64,000 nt of DNA, from NCBI GenBank assembly GCA_016758905.1, contig JAEPQZ010000005.1, forward strand, positions 1,178,001-1,242,000, read 5' to 3'. Both the position numbers and the translations under genes were made by a program. Every line of letters starts with the position of its first letter. The first letter of the stretch is position 1. This DNA is from Umbelopsis isabellina (Eukaryota; Mucoromycota; Umbelopsidomycetes; Umbelopsidales; Umbelopsidaceae). Below the pieces are notes generated by a model, which saw only the letters and a list, made by a program, of their open reading frames with translations, did not search any database and was not told the origin of the DNA. Positions 12,274 to 26,939 of the stretch are shown piece after piece.

Positions 12274-13722
12274 TTAAACAATGAAGTTTTCTGGCTTGAT
12301 TGTAACTTTGCACATTTTGCTAACTAAACCATAAAGTTGCACCAAGCTCTGAACTCCTTCAAGGGTCCGCATGTGAGCAAAACCAATCTCCTATTGAATT
12401 AAGTTTGTGAATATCAGTGAAAAGCAAGCAACATCAAGACAATGTTTGGAAATTGTCAATATGTTTGTGATACGTTACCTTAATGTATTCTAATTTGGTA
12501 CCTTCATCCAAATTGGAATAACTCTTGACCACCCGGAATAGCGTAGTAATGATATCTAGTGCAGAGTAACCTTGGTCCCATAGATCTTTTATACTCGTCA
12601 ATGCGTCTTTAGAATTTCCAGCGCTACAGCTTTCGATAATGTTGTGAATCACAACCGGATGCGGCTGGTCACAAACTTTAAAGACATTTTCACTATTGAT
12701 GAATTTAAAGCCATAATAAGCTGCTTGTAGATTGTTGATTGCTTGTCGCATATCTCCATCGGCAGTGAAAATCAGCGCCTCCAAACCATCATCGTTTCTT
12801 GGCACCTGCGACAAAAAAGGGTTTAGTGTCACCGACTCCTGGGATCACATCACCTTACTCATAACTTACGTTTTCGGCGTCGCATATCTCTATTAGCCGT
12901 TTTAAAATCTGTGAATCTGTCAATTTGGCATACCTCAAGACAGCACATCGAGATTGGATTGGCTCAATAATTTTGTTGGACTGATTGCATGCCAGTGCAA
13001 ATCTCGTGGTGTTTGAGTATATCTCCATAGTCCGGCGCAGTGCTTGTTGAGCTCCACCTGTCATACTATTTGGATCTTTTAATCACCATTTCCCCATGTG
13101 ATGATAACGAGTCGGTTTGTTAGGTGGCACTTACTTATCAGCCTCATCCAAGATGATGATCTTGTGTCGTCCTGGAGGCAAAGTGACTTTCTTCTGTGCA
13201 AATGTCTTGATTCGATTTCGGACAACGTCTATGCCTCTTAATGATAAAGTTAGCAACTTTTAAATCTAAACAAAAGCTTAATAGTTCTTGACTTTGCCGA
13301 AATTGTGACATACCTGTCATCTGAAGCATTGAGCTCCATAACGCCTTCTTTATGTGCATCTCCTAACAGTTCTCTCGCTAAACATAGAATGCTAGTCGTT
13401 TTTCCGATACCAGGCAGACCCTAACAAATCACTATCAGCAAGGGATCAAAATCTCGACATCTCAACATAGTCTCCAGATATACATACAGAAAGAATGATA
13501 TTGGGCATATTACCGTCTTTCGCTATGGTTGCTAATCGGTCCACTGTGTCTTCATTGCCGACAATGTCTTTCAACACTACTGGGCGATACTTCTCGACCC
13601 TGTGTTATAAGGTTAGCCATTCGAGGATATGTATACAAAATTCAGGACGTGACTGAAAATTACCAAGGAAGTTCATATGATTCTGATGTTGTCTTTCCGT
13701 CGTCAACGTCCATGGCCGACAT
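12274..13722 (-). CDS. RFC2: Replication factor C subunit 2 (yeast Rfc4 orthologue)
   Basis: The gene has multiple exons starting at ATG 13722 ([15 protein letters not shown]). The translation shows the RFC box [16 protein letters not shown], Walker [25 protein letters not shown], Walker [20 protein letters not shown], the SRC sensor motif [14 protein letters not shown], and [14 protein letters not shown] (sensor 2). The C-terminal collar domain has [16 protein letters not shown], matching human RFC2 closely. It is a subunit of the clamp loaders that place PCNA (and, in alternative complexes, 9-1-1) on DNA. The final exon ([17 protein letters not shown]) ends at the TAA at 12274-12276. Two ACGCGT boxes lie just upstream. 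A second in-frame ATG at 13713 could also serve. Confidence 0.93.
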
Positions 13723-13727
13723 TTTTA

Positions 13728-13779
13728 ACGCGTGTTGTAAGAAGTGAAAATAATAATGTGTATTCTTTTTCAAACGCGT
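13728..13779. promoter_or_regulatory. Two MCB boxes (ACGCGT) upstream of RFC2
   Basis: ACGCGT occurs at 13728-13733 and 13774-13779, 6 and 52 bp upstream of the RFC2 start. MluI cell-cycle boxes of this kind bind MBF and drive G1/S transcription of replication genes in ascomycete yeasts. A CACGTG E-box lies further out at 13863-13868. Presence is direct; function is inferred. Confidence 0.55.
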
Positions 13780-14709
13780 ACAGCCGCGAAATTTTTCAGT
13801 GCCAAATTTACCAGTGCGAAAGTTGTGCGTTGCCATTAGGGTTCCGAAAAACTCAAGGATGTCACGTGGGTTGGATGAGGCATTAAAAGTGTATAGCGGC
13901 TGATGCTTCCATTAACGGATCCAAAGACCATACATGTTCGCATATCTTAATATAACTGATAACACATGAAATTAATAAGTAACAATGATTAATAGCTGAC
14001 ATTATGTCGACATTGTATGCATATACTTTCAAATTTCTTCAACAACACTATATGAAATAGCTATACCGATGCACTTCTACTATATTATCACGTATCGGGA
14101 TAGTCAAACTGTCTACTAATGTAGGTTGAGATGCGCCGGACCTCGTCTCCAGCAGCTTCTGGACCAATAATGTCCCATTACTTTTGCCCACCAATTAGGC
14201 GAGCTACATCCCCAGGCTATTTGATTATATGCAGCGAATTGCCTTTTTATAGTTTTAAATGATTGCAAAGATATATACAGAAGTTTTGTCTATTAACATC
14301 TGGTGATGCTTTAAAATACATGCATCAATAATGCATGCTTGTCTCAAATTTGTGTGTACCCCTTCTTCCTGCATATCAATCATGACAAGCTCGTCCGAGA
14401 TCCTTTCTTACATCTGTCATTTACACTATGTAAGTATTATAGAGGTTTGACGATACAACAGAGTCGTCTTTCAATATTTGATATAATACAATCAAAAGGA
14501 AACATAATTCAGGGTAATTCAAACAAAAATGTTTGCCGGAAGCTGAGAAAACGTTGAGAGTAAAAAACTCTTTCTTTAAAAATAGCAGGCGATTTTGTGT
14601 GGGCAAAACATACCCAATATTTGAGATACCGAAACTCTTTTTACTGCTTTATTTACCCATTAAGGCGAAATTAACCGATTCAAGTCTCTGACAGGCTCTT
14701 TGACCACTT
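13780..14709. other. Intergenic, 0.9 kb, between RFC2 and the amino-acid transporter
   Basis: This AT-rich spacer lies between two divergent genes. One CACGTG (13863-13868) is visible. Short open frames here have no recognisable domains and no intron-supported continuation. No RNA gene was recognised. Confidence 0.6.
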
Positions 14710-17275
14710 ATGACAGTAAACTCAGGAATCGGCCTTGTAGGAAGTACTGCACTGCTGGTGTCGTCAATTACGGTAGGTACATTACAATATTAGCTCACGG
14801 ATCGCCAATGTTGACTAACATGTTCCTTGAAGGGTCCGGGGTTAACGACAATCTCGTTAATGTTCCAGCAGGTAACACTCAACATGATGTTGTTTAGCGA
14901 TTGCGCTAACAAAGTAACTATCCTCCGTCCACTAACGCTCAGTTGGCAATCATTTTACAGTCAGGATGGGTGCTTCCTTCTATAGTTTTCATTTTAATGG
15001 CGTTTCTATCGGGCTGTGCGGCCTTATTCATATGTGAAGCAATGAGCAACATTCAAGGGAATGAACGTTTCCAGGTATGTGGGTCTGCAAACACACACTT
15101 CTGTAGAGCTCATGATCGTATAGTTGCTCATGCCATTTAAAATTAGGGGAAAGTTGAATTTACCACAATAGCACAACTTTTTCTTGGCAAGCGATACCAC
15201 TATGCCCTCCAAATCTTACTCTACCTTGCAATGCAATGCGTCAACATTGCCAGCATAGTATTGTCCATACAGGTTTGTATGAGATCAAGTCAATTGGCAT
15301 TTTTTCAATGTATGGCCGTTTATTAATTTAGGTCTCTTAGACATTTGATGATATGTTTCTTCAGATATTTGGAAAGACTTGCGGAGTTGCATTCTACCCT
15401 CATGGCTGGATGTGCGTTTCGGGCCAGTCATCAAACAACTCGCCGTTTCCACCGGGATCATACTTTCTCTTCACCTTTGGGTCCTTGGCTACAGCTATCC
15501 TTGTAGTTCCACTCGGGTTCTTCAATTTGGTACAGAATATCAAAGTGCAAATCGGCTCTTTCATCATTCTATTGTTGATATTAGTAGAATGGGTCATATC
15601 CTTTAGCATTCACGGCTTGGACCCTGCTAATGCCCCTCCAACGTCAGCAAATTCAACGCAGGTTGTCGGTGTTACGCTGCTGAATTTTGCTTTTATCACC
15701 ACCGTAAGTTCTTCGGCTTTATTTGACTCTGTCAAAAAACAGGCAACCAAAGTAATAATTGTGCACAGGTACCATCTTGGGTGAATGACGTGCGGCGTGA
15801 TGTTTCAATACATACATGTATTTGGTTGTCTTTGGGCATCTCTTGCTTCTTTTACATCCTGATTGGTACGGTTGTTGCCATTAACGTATAGAAATATGAG
15901 CAATGTGAACTGACTAACAAATATTAGGTATTACTGGAGCAAAGAGCTATTCTATGGGAAATACTAGTAACATTCTGGACCTGCTCAGAACAGATGGTAA
16001 AGTGTACAATGGGTACAGATATATATATCAATAGAGTTAAAAGCTCACATCTACCGTTTCAAGGTCTGTTAGCATCGAAAATAGCAGTATATCTATTTCC
16101 TTTGGTGGCACTGGTGACTTCTGTTCCCGTTTTCACTATTATTATCCGATCCAACCTCCTAAGAGGTCGTATATGTAATAAGTACTGGGCTCAGTTATGG
16201 GCAAGCGGTATACCATGGATCATTGCAATGTGAGTAATGATGATTTCGTACTATGATTGATGATATTATGCTGACATCAAATATAGGGTTCTCCAAACTA
16301 GCGATCAATTGAACATGTTCCTCAATTGGACAAGTCTCTTTCTTCAATCGGTAATTATGAAAAAAATGCTATGAGTCGCACGATCAGCGAGTTCTTATAC
16401 AAATACCTAAACTATGTTCATAGACTGTCAACTTCATTTTACCTTTCGCCCTGTACTTTATTTCTAAGAAGTTTCAAGCCAGTATAGAGGAACCACCAGC
16501 ATCTAACAGCAATGTAGATAACGATACATTCATTATGTATAACCCTGAGGAAGATCGCTCCATTTCTATCCAACGAAGACCGTCAGCTCGAATATTACGT
16601 GGATCAGAAGATGGTTCGAAAATGGAAACATATAGCGGCGGAAACGGATTCCTTAGTAAGGTGTTATATGAAGAGGATGCTTCACAGCCAAGGAGTCCAG
16701 TTCCACAAATTGTACTCACTAACGCACAGGATGATGAAGGATTATCACATACAGATTCTTGCAAAACAATAGTGGAGAATGTGCACCACACACGTTTAAC
16801 TCCATCGTTCAGTTTAAAGAGATCCAAGAAGCCCTCTTCTATCATTACTACAAGTGACCAAAGCTCCCATCAAGAAGCAAGTGGGACCTGGGCAAATACT
16901 ACTGCAATACAACTGGAGCCTGATGAAACAATCGAACTTCAGGATGCCATCTACAAACATCCAAACAATAGCCATTCAGACGCTTTGACTGTCAGTAGTC
17001 ACATCCGAAGACGATCTAACTCTTTCAATTCAACAAGGAGTCTGCAAAGCATAGCAGAAATCCCCAACAGCCTTCCCATTCCAATATCGCCTATCGAATC
17101 AACCAGACAAGTACAATACCAAAAGGATAAGTTTCGAGCTTTTCCTTCTTTAGGAGATATAGGGTCATTCGTACTTGCTATATCCGCATTTATATTGATT
17201 GGGCTGGCAGTTCTATTTACCATTATCTATAATTTTGTATTGTTGGGAAATGGTGATAATGTATATAGCTCCTAA
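14710..17275 (+). CDS. Amino-acid transporter, AAAP (Avt/SLC38-like) family
   Basis: Start ATG 14710 opens MTVNSGIGLVGSTALLVSSIT, spliced to GPGLTTISLMFQQ and SGWVLPSIVFILMAFLSG, the classic first two helices of AAAP carriers. Later exons give VEFTTIAQLFLGKRYHYA, about nine further hydrophobic segments (for example YFLFTFGSLATAILVVPLG, SFIILLLILVEWVISF and KIAVYLFPLVALVTSVPVF), and the final exon from about 16430. After the transporter core comes a roughly 230-residue Ser/Thr-rich hydrophilic region, then one more membrane segment (FVLAISAFILIGLAVLFTII) close to the C-terminus. The family moves neutral or cationic amino acids across the vacuolar or plasma membrane. The terminal loop plus extra helix is unlike short Avt proteins and may be regulatory. 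Confidence 0.82.
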
Positions 17276-17588
17276 ATGCTGTTCATCCCATTTTTCTTTC
17301 TTATTAGTATCTTGCTTTAGAAATACCCTCATTCTTCTAACTCTAGCAATTAGACACACCATCTGTACACAACTTATTCCAACTTTTGTATAGTGTTCTA
17401 ATCAGTTGAGTTTTTTGTGAGATGCTCTTTATGTCTAGGCCCTTTCCACAAAATTTATGCCATATGAGATTATAGAAACAATCATCTTTATATACAATTA
17501 CTCTCATATCGAGATACATCTCCAAACTCTTCCTATGCTGAATGTCAAATACTTTATATTACACATAGACGCAAAGCTAGTCTTCAAC
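17276..17588. other. Convergent 3' spacer
   Basis: This 313-bp AT-rich gap separates the transporter stop from the stop of the lysine-rich gene. It presumably holds both 3' UTRs. Nothing else was recognised. Confidence 0.6.
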
Positions 17589-18227
17589 TTAGTCCCATCC
17601 GTCCACTTCAAGGCCAGTACCAAGGCTATTATCAGTACGAACCACCTTTTGTGCGTTCTTCTCTAACTCAGCTACAACGTCAATGTTATTCTTCTTTCTT
17701 CGCTTGTGTGCTTTGTCGACAACGGATATCACTCCAGATCGAACAGCGGCATCTGATTGTTGTTGTTGTTCAGCTGTGCCTGGTGACTCCATCGGTGTCA
17801 TCTTGATGGTCTCAATAACAGCTTCAGATTCCTCTTGAACTTTTGAATCTGATTCTTCCTTCGCTTGCGTATCGTCTTGAACGTTGCTAGTCTGCTCTGG
17901 AGGAGCAAAGAACATATCATGCTTTCTCTTTCCTGATTTCGGCGTAGACTCATTTGCTGTATGCTTATTAGGAGTCTTCAATTGGGCACTGTTCTTTTTA
18001 TCCTTTCCTTCTTTCTTGGCCATGACCTTTCCACCCTGGTGAGCTTTTGGTTTCTGAGTTGATTTGTCTTTTGTAGGTTTGGAATCGACTTTTTGATTAA
18101 TGTCGTGCTTCGGTGCCGCCTTTGATTTCTGAGGTTTTGAGAGTTTGTTGCCTTTGACACTAGTATTTGGCTTTCTCTGTGGGTCTGAAGGTTTGTCCTT
18201 CTTAGCTTTCGGTTGATTACCAACCAT
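17589..18227 (-). CDS. Lysine-rich, probably nuclear/nucleolar protein of unknown function
   Basis: This is a single exon of 212 residues starting at ATG 18227 (MVGNQPKAKKDKPSD); no earlier in-frame ATG exists. About two thirds is low-complexity Lys/Ser/Pro/Gln sequence with several basic clusters that could be nuclear localisation signals (KSGKRKHD, KAHKRRKKNN). The last 45 residues look more conserved: GVISVVDKAHKRRKK, then IDVVAELEKNAQKV, ending GTGLEVDGWD. A basic linker plus a short acidic-aromatic tail suggests a ribosome-biogenesis or chromatin accessory protein, but I do not recognise the family. Its stop lies about 310 bp from the transporter stop. Confidence 0.6.
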   Translation of the reverse strand: MVGNQPKAKKDKPSDPQRKPNTSVKGNKLSKPQKSKAAPKHDINQKVDSKPTKDKSTQKPKAHQGGKVMAKKEGKDKKNSAQLKTPNKHTANESTPKSGKRKHDMFFAPPEQTSNVQDDTQAKEESDSKVQEESEAVIETIKMTPMESPGTAEQQQQSDAAVRSGVISVVDKAHKRRKKNNIDVVAELEKNAQKVVRTDNSLGTGLEVDGWD

Positions 18228-18638
18228 ATTGAATGCAGGCAGTGTGTCAAGCACGGTACCTCAACTGTCAAATTTGAAAAAAATTTTAAGCGGAGGAGTG
18301 AGCAGTGACATTTCCGATGTTAACATTTTCTCATCACAGTTTATTCTACTCCAATAAGCTGTATTTTGTTGATTGATAGCGACGTTTTTTAGGTAGTAGA
18401 CTTTCAGTAAGAGATTCGGGAAGCAATTTGTAATTTGTGCCTTTCAAACGTCAACATTACAACAAAGGTTAAGACGTGTAATATATTGGAATAGAGACCG
18501 GTTTAGATGATTTGCTCGTTGCAGCCGTGGCCGGCATCTGTGATACATTTGGTCAAGTTATATACAATAGAAGGGAATTATAAACTACATATGACTAGAC
18601 TTCAAAGCATAAAAATCTAGGTAGGAAGGGGCGGTTCC
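18228..18638. other. Intergenic between lysine-rich gene and DAD4
   Basis: This 411-bp spacer holds the promoter of the lysine-rich gene and the 3' UTR of DAD4. No further motif was recognised. Confidence 0.55.
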
Positions 18639-18992
18639 TTATACAGGTTCAGAGAAGTTATCAGTACTCTCCAAGTGAATCTGAACGGACGCTCCATAGG
18701 TAGTCCACATTTGAGCAATTAGAGCGATATCGTTGTTATGCTTATTGATATCCTATAAAAACATGTCTCTGTTAGCCACCATATATTGCACATAAAAAAG
18801 CAAAGCATAATCGACACCATCATACCTCTAAACGTTCGTTGAGATCAGTAACAACCTGATTCAGTTTAACCTGCCGAGAGCTATTTCAGTTGTTGGAGTT
18901 CAGTCCAACATTCAATTACTTATGATACTCACCACGTTGGCGACAATTCTACTTAGTAGCGCATTTTGCTGCTGTTCGTGTGGATTCTCCAT
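18639..18992 (-). CDS. DAD4: DASH complex subunit Dad4
   Basis: Three tiny exons (18933-18992, 18826-18870, 18639-18752) join in phase 0 to give 72 residues, the normal Dad4 length. The protein starts MENPHEQQQNALLSRIVANV, nearly identical to fission yeast Dad4 (MENPYEQQQTAILSRI), continues KLNQVVTDLNERLE and ends IAQMWTTYGASVQIHLEST. Dad4 is one of ten subunits of the DASH/Dam1 ring that couples kinetochores to microtubule plus ends. The gene is easily missed because no exon exceeds 114 bp. It is divergent from the SANT gene, with MCB boxes between them. Confidence 0.92.
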
Positions 18993-19060
18993 ATGATTGT
19001 ACAGAGTGAAGAACAGCTGATGAGCGCGTCACGGCCAATGCGGTAAATTTAAACTACAGC

Positions 19061-19127
19061 ACGCGTTTTTGCAAAAATCGCCAATTTTAACAATTTTTTA
19101 TACCTTCAAGTGGCGGCGAAGACGCGT
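19061..19127. promoter_or_regulatory. Two MCB boxes between DAD4 and the SANT-domain gene
   Basis: ACGCGT at 19061-19066 and 19122-19127 lies in the 171-bp divergent region. This is consistent with shared G1/S control of a mitotic spindle gene and its neighbour. The motif is seen directly; the role is inferred. Confidence 0.5.
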
Positions 19128-19163
19128 CTGGAGAAAAGTCTTTTTTTAATCTTTAACAACGCA

Positions 19164-20040
19164 ATGACCGCAGACGAAGACACCAAAATCATTAATACAC
19201 AGGCACCATTGCCCGTTGAAGAAGAGATTGACCCAGTGCTGAAGGAAAGACAGGACTGGATCAAACACATGCGATTGAAATTCTGCATTCGCCCTGAATT
19301 CGAAATCACTAAAACCATGATCCACGAGGATGGCACTTTGAATCAAGAGTAGGTGTTGCAAAAGTACCATAGCATAAGATCACCATCAAATACTTACCCT
19401 TTATACAGCTACTTCAGACCACCAAAAGGTGCTAAACCAGAGGAAGCTCGCAAGTGGACTGAGGAAGATAAACAGCTTTTGATACAAGGTATCGAATCAT
19501 ATGGCATTGGTCATTTCACAGAGATCTCGAGAGAATTGCTTCCAAAATGGGTATGTATTATTTAAGCTTCCATTATCCTGACCGGGGCCTTAGCTGATGA
19601 TATTCAACTCAATGTCTACTTTTTTTAGTCCGGCAACGATTTACGTGTTAAAACAATTCGAATCATTGGCCGTCAAAACCTCCAACTTTATAAAGACTGG
19701 AAGGGCAATGCCGATGCTATTGCCAAGGAATATGAATTCAATAAGACGGTTGGCATGAAATTTGGTACTTGGAAGCAGGGTTGTTTGGTGTATGATGACG
19801 ATGGCTTGGTAGAGCAAGAACTGTTGGCAGCCAAAGCGGCCAATGCAGCAGCTGCTTCTGGAGAAGACAGTGAAGTAGCCGTGGATGACGATGTAGACAT
19901 GGACGAGGTAAGCTTTTATTTTAAGCTTATCAATATAGTGATGGTTCATAGAAATAACTGGTTAAGATATAGCTTCAAAGGTAGTCCAAGTACCAGACTC
20001 GTCTTTCTAAGCTATTCCCTTTTGACAGCAAAAGTTGTAA
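19164..20040 (+). CDS. SANT/Myb-like domain protein
   Basis: ATG 19164 starts MTADEDTKIINTQ. Splicing joins LNQ-DYFRPPKGAKPEEARKW to a SANT/Myb-like helix set (WTEEDKQLLIQGIESYGIG, HFTEISRELLPKW), then DLRVKTIRIIGRQNLQLYKDWKG and GTWKQGCLVYDDDG. The last visible coding stretch is an Ala/Glu/Asp-rich tail ending VDMDE, after which an intron from about 19908 leads to a short terminal exon coding QKL and a TAA at 20038-20040. Retention of that intron would give a longer, unlikely tail. One Trp-rich SANT repeat with this GRQNLQLYKDW extension occurs in uncharacterised fungal and algal proteins. DNA or histone binding is inferred. Confidence 0.7.
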
Positions 20041-21012
20041 ATAATATATTTGACAGATTAGATCTGTACATCTTGACAGTGTATTAAGCGATGTCAAATC
20101 AATTTATTAAATTTTCTTCGAGAAGAATATACATTTACTGAGGTGCAATATTCAGTGATTTTATGGGTATAATGAAAGTTGCCTCGAGCTGTGAGAGCGA
20201 AGCCGCTGATACAAGTTGTCGGTGCGATTTTGTCCATTTGTGCAGGCCACCTATCTTTTTGGGTATTTTGTCGTCGACAATAATGGATTGAAACAACCAG
20301 CAGTTTGAATAGCCGCTGCCTTTGAAAAAACAAAGTGCGGGGGGAGTATGGAGTTGGATTCACATTATAATACCAAAAATGCAATACGAGATTGATAGTG
20401 AACTTATATTTGATTACAGTTGCAGAAATATGCTGCTGTTTGTATGTATATCGATTCTTGACAGCATGCGCCAGAACTACTGGACGGCACAGCACTAAAC
20501 ATCATTGTGATTATATCCTTCTAAAAATCAAAAGCAGATTAAATTAAAATCAAAACCATGTAGTCGGGAGAAAAAGTGCTTTCTAGCTGCACATTAGCTT
20601 GTAAAGATTTTAAGCTCAGGTGGCACCATCTGCTTCCCATTGGAAACCAGCAGCTGAAAGTGCTATGGCAAATGTGTCTAATAGGCACAAATTTTCTTTG
20701 AGTGACAAGCGTTAATAGTATGACCAATACAAATGCCGGAAATGTTACAGAAAAAGTTAAAAAAAGCATTGGGTTTGTTCTCGTCCACGTGACAAACGTG
20801 GCAGGGTGGCAGGAACCACGTGTGTTTGAGATGATGATGAAAAACCAAAAAGAACCTATTGAAAAAAAAAATTGTCTGAAACTAAACCACCCCTTCATCC
20901 TACCAACATTTCCCTCATAGCTGTATAAGCAAACTATATCTATATAGTATACTATATACATACTAGTCTTTGTATACAACTAACTGTTCAGAGCTAATCG
21001 TCATTGTCCACC
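20041..21012. other. Intergenic upstream of the bHLH gene
   Basis: This spacer of about 970 bp is AT-rich. Open frames on the minus strand have no domain content and are interrupted by low-complexity sequence. Its one notable content is the E-box pair listed separately. Confidence 0.6.
20786..20822. promoter_or_regulatory. Paired CACGTG E-boxes upstream of a bHLH gene
   Basis: CACGTG occurs at 20786-20791 and 20817-20822, 31 bp apart (about three helical turns), roughly 200 bp before the start of the bHLH gene. bHLH proteins with His-Glu-Arg contacts bind this palindrome, so self-regulation is a natural hypothesis. Confidence 0.45.
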
Positions 21013-21866
21013 ATGGAACCCACAATCTCTCATTTGCCTTCTCCACCCGAACACTCGCCGATGCCATCTACTTTGCCGCCAATAGACAGTTCTCGTCCGT
21101 CATGGCGTCGCCCATCCTTGGACCCTTTCCGCCAACTATTCTCGGAACCTCACCGCTCAGCTCTTCCCGAGCCTACGCCGTCCCATGTCCCTATTATGTT
21201 ACCACCACCCAACTATTCATCATCCAGTGCTCCTAACAGCCGTCGAGGTTCTTTAGCGACTTCTTATGCTTCGTCTCGCTCTCCTTCACCCACTGCTCCA
21301 TCGGTTCCTCGTCCTAGTCCTTTGGACCATCGTCCTGATTTGACTGGACGTCGTCGGGATTCCTTGCCGTCAATCATCTCGTTGCAAGATGACCAGTCAG
21401 ATCCTGTTCGAAGACATTCCATCTCTGCCTTCAATCAACAGCAACATCCTCATTCCAGAAGAGGTTCTTCTCAACTTCGATATGCTACTGATGATACGGA
21501 CATGGATGAAGACGGAGACCATAGACTTACTCCTTATTCCCGTAGCCCCGAACTTCGGGTCAGTCACAAGCTAGCCGAGAGAAAGCGACGAAGGGAGATG
21601 AAAGATTTATTTGATGACCTTAAAGATACTTTGCCGGTTGAGAAAGGGCTCAAGACCAGCAAGTGGGAAATATTAAGCAAAGGTAAGGCTGAATTTATGG
21701 GTTCATGGAGTGTTTAAAATTTCATAAATAATATGCTAACTTCATCGCTTTTTAATTTACAGCTGTGGAATACATTGCACAACTCAAAGTTAAAGACGAA
21801 AACAATGCCAGAGAAATTGAAGAACTTCGGCGAGAACTTGCCATGCTTAAAGCTAATCGCCAATAA
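21013..21866 (+). CDS. bHLH transcription factor
   Basis: Two exons (21013-21682 and 21763-21866) give 257 residues. The first 175 residues are Ser/Pro/Arg-rich with RRGS and RRDS-type sites that look like basophilic kinase targets. The bHLH spans about residues 188-240: basic region [13 protein letters not shown] with the E-box contact Glu and the Arg typical of CACGTG binders, helix 1 [12 protein letters not shown], loop EKGLKTSKW, and helix 2 [15 protein letters not shown] short heptad tail ([17 protein letters not shown]) continues it as a leucine-zipper-like coil. The intron interrupts helix 2. It is a nuclear factor whose targets are unknown; two E-boxes lie in its own promoter. Confidence 0.88.
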
Positions 21867-22421
21867 GCTTTGTTTTTAAAATTTTCCTTCACCAACCTTG
21901 CCCCTTTGCTCCTTCATCATCCAATTCCTATTCCATTTTCTCTGTTTTTACATATTCTTGACTATTTCCGTACCCAACATCACTGTTCTATTTGCTTTCA
22001 AAGGAATCTATCAACATCAATCAACACCCTCTCTCTAATCGACAATTTGTTCGCCAACCAGCTAGCCCACATACCATCACAAGATTCTTCGCTGGGATGT
22101 CACAGGAGGGGACATAGATGCCTATTCTCGACTGGTTATGGTCAATTTAATCGTCCCAACTATCAATTTTTTATTTTATTTTTGGTTTTTACGAGGTGCT
22201 TATAACAAATACTTTTTGTCGCCTCTGTATATGGCCAATTTAGCTTCCATTGCCCATGTCTTTTTTTGTTCTCTGAATTTAAGCCCTATTTTTCTTCCCA
22301 TTTCTCTCTTTTTTTTTTTTTACTGCTGTATTTAATTGCATCCCATTTTGATATTTTTTATAACCTTTCTTATATGTGTTTTTATCTATATTACATTAAA
22401 AGTAAACCCAAACTTGTGACA
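21867..22421. other. Convergent 3' spacer between bHLH gene and SMC5
   Basis: This 555-bp T-rich stretch probably holds the bHLH 3' UTR. Pyrimidine-rich open frames here are low complexity. No gene is supported. Confidence 0.55.
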
Positions 22422-26914
<4,493 letters not shown>

Positions 26915-26933
26915 GGCGTTTGAAAGTCTCGAG

Positions 26934-26939
26934 ACGCGC
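26934..26939. promoter_or_regulatory. MCB-like ACGCGC just upstream of SMC5
   Basis: ACGCGC sits about 20 bp upstream of the SMC5 ATG. It is weaker than the perfect ACGCGT boxes at RFC2 and DAD4 but fits the same pattern. Confidence 0.3.

Noticed and set aside
20094-20979. Minus-strand open frames upstream of the bHLH gene
   Set aside because: Composition is low complexity (Phe/Ile/Ser from A-rich sequence), with no domain or splice continuity; they overlap the E-box promoter.
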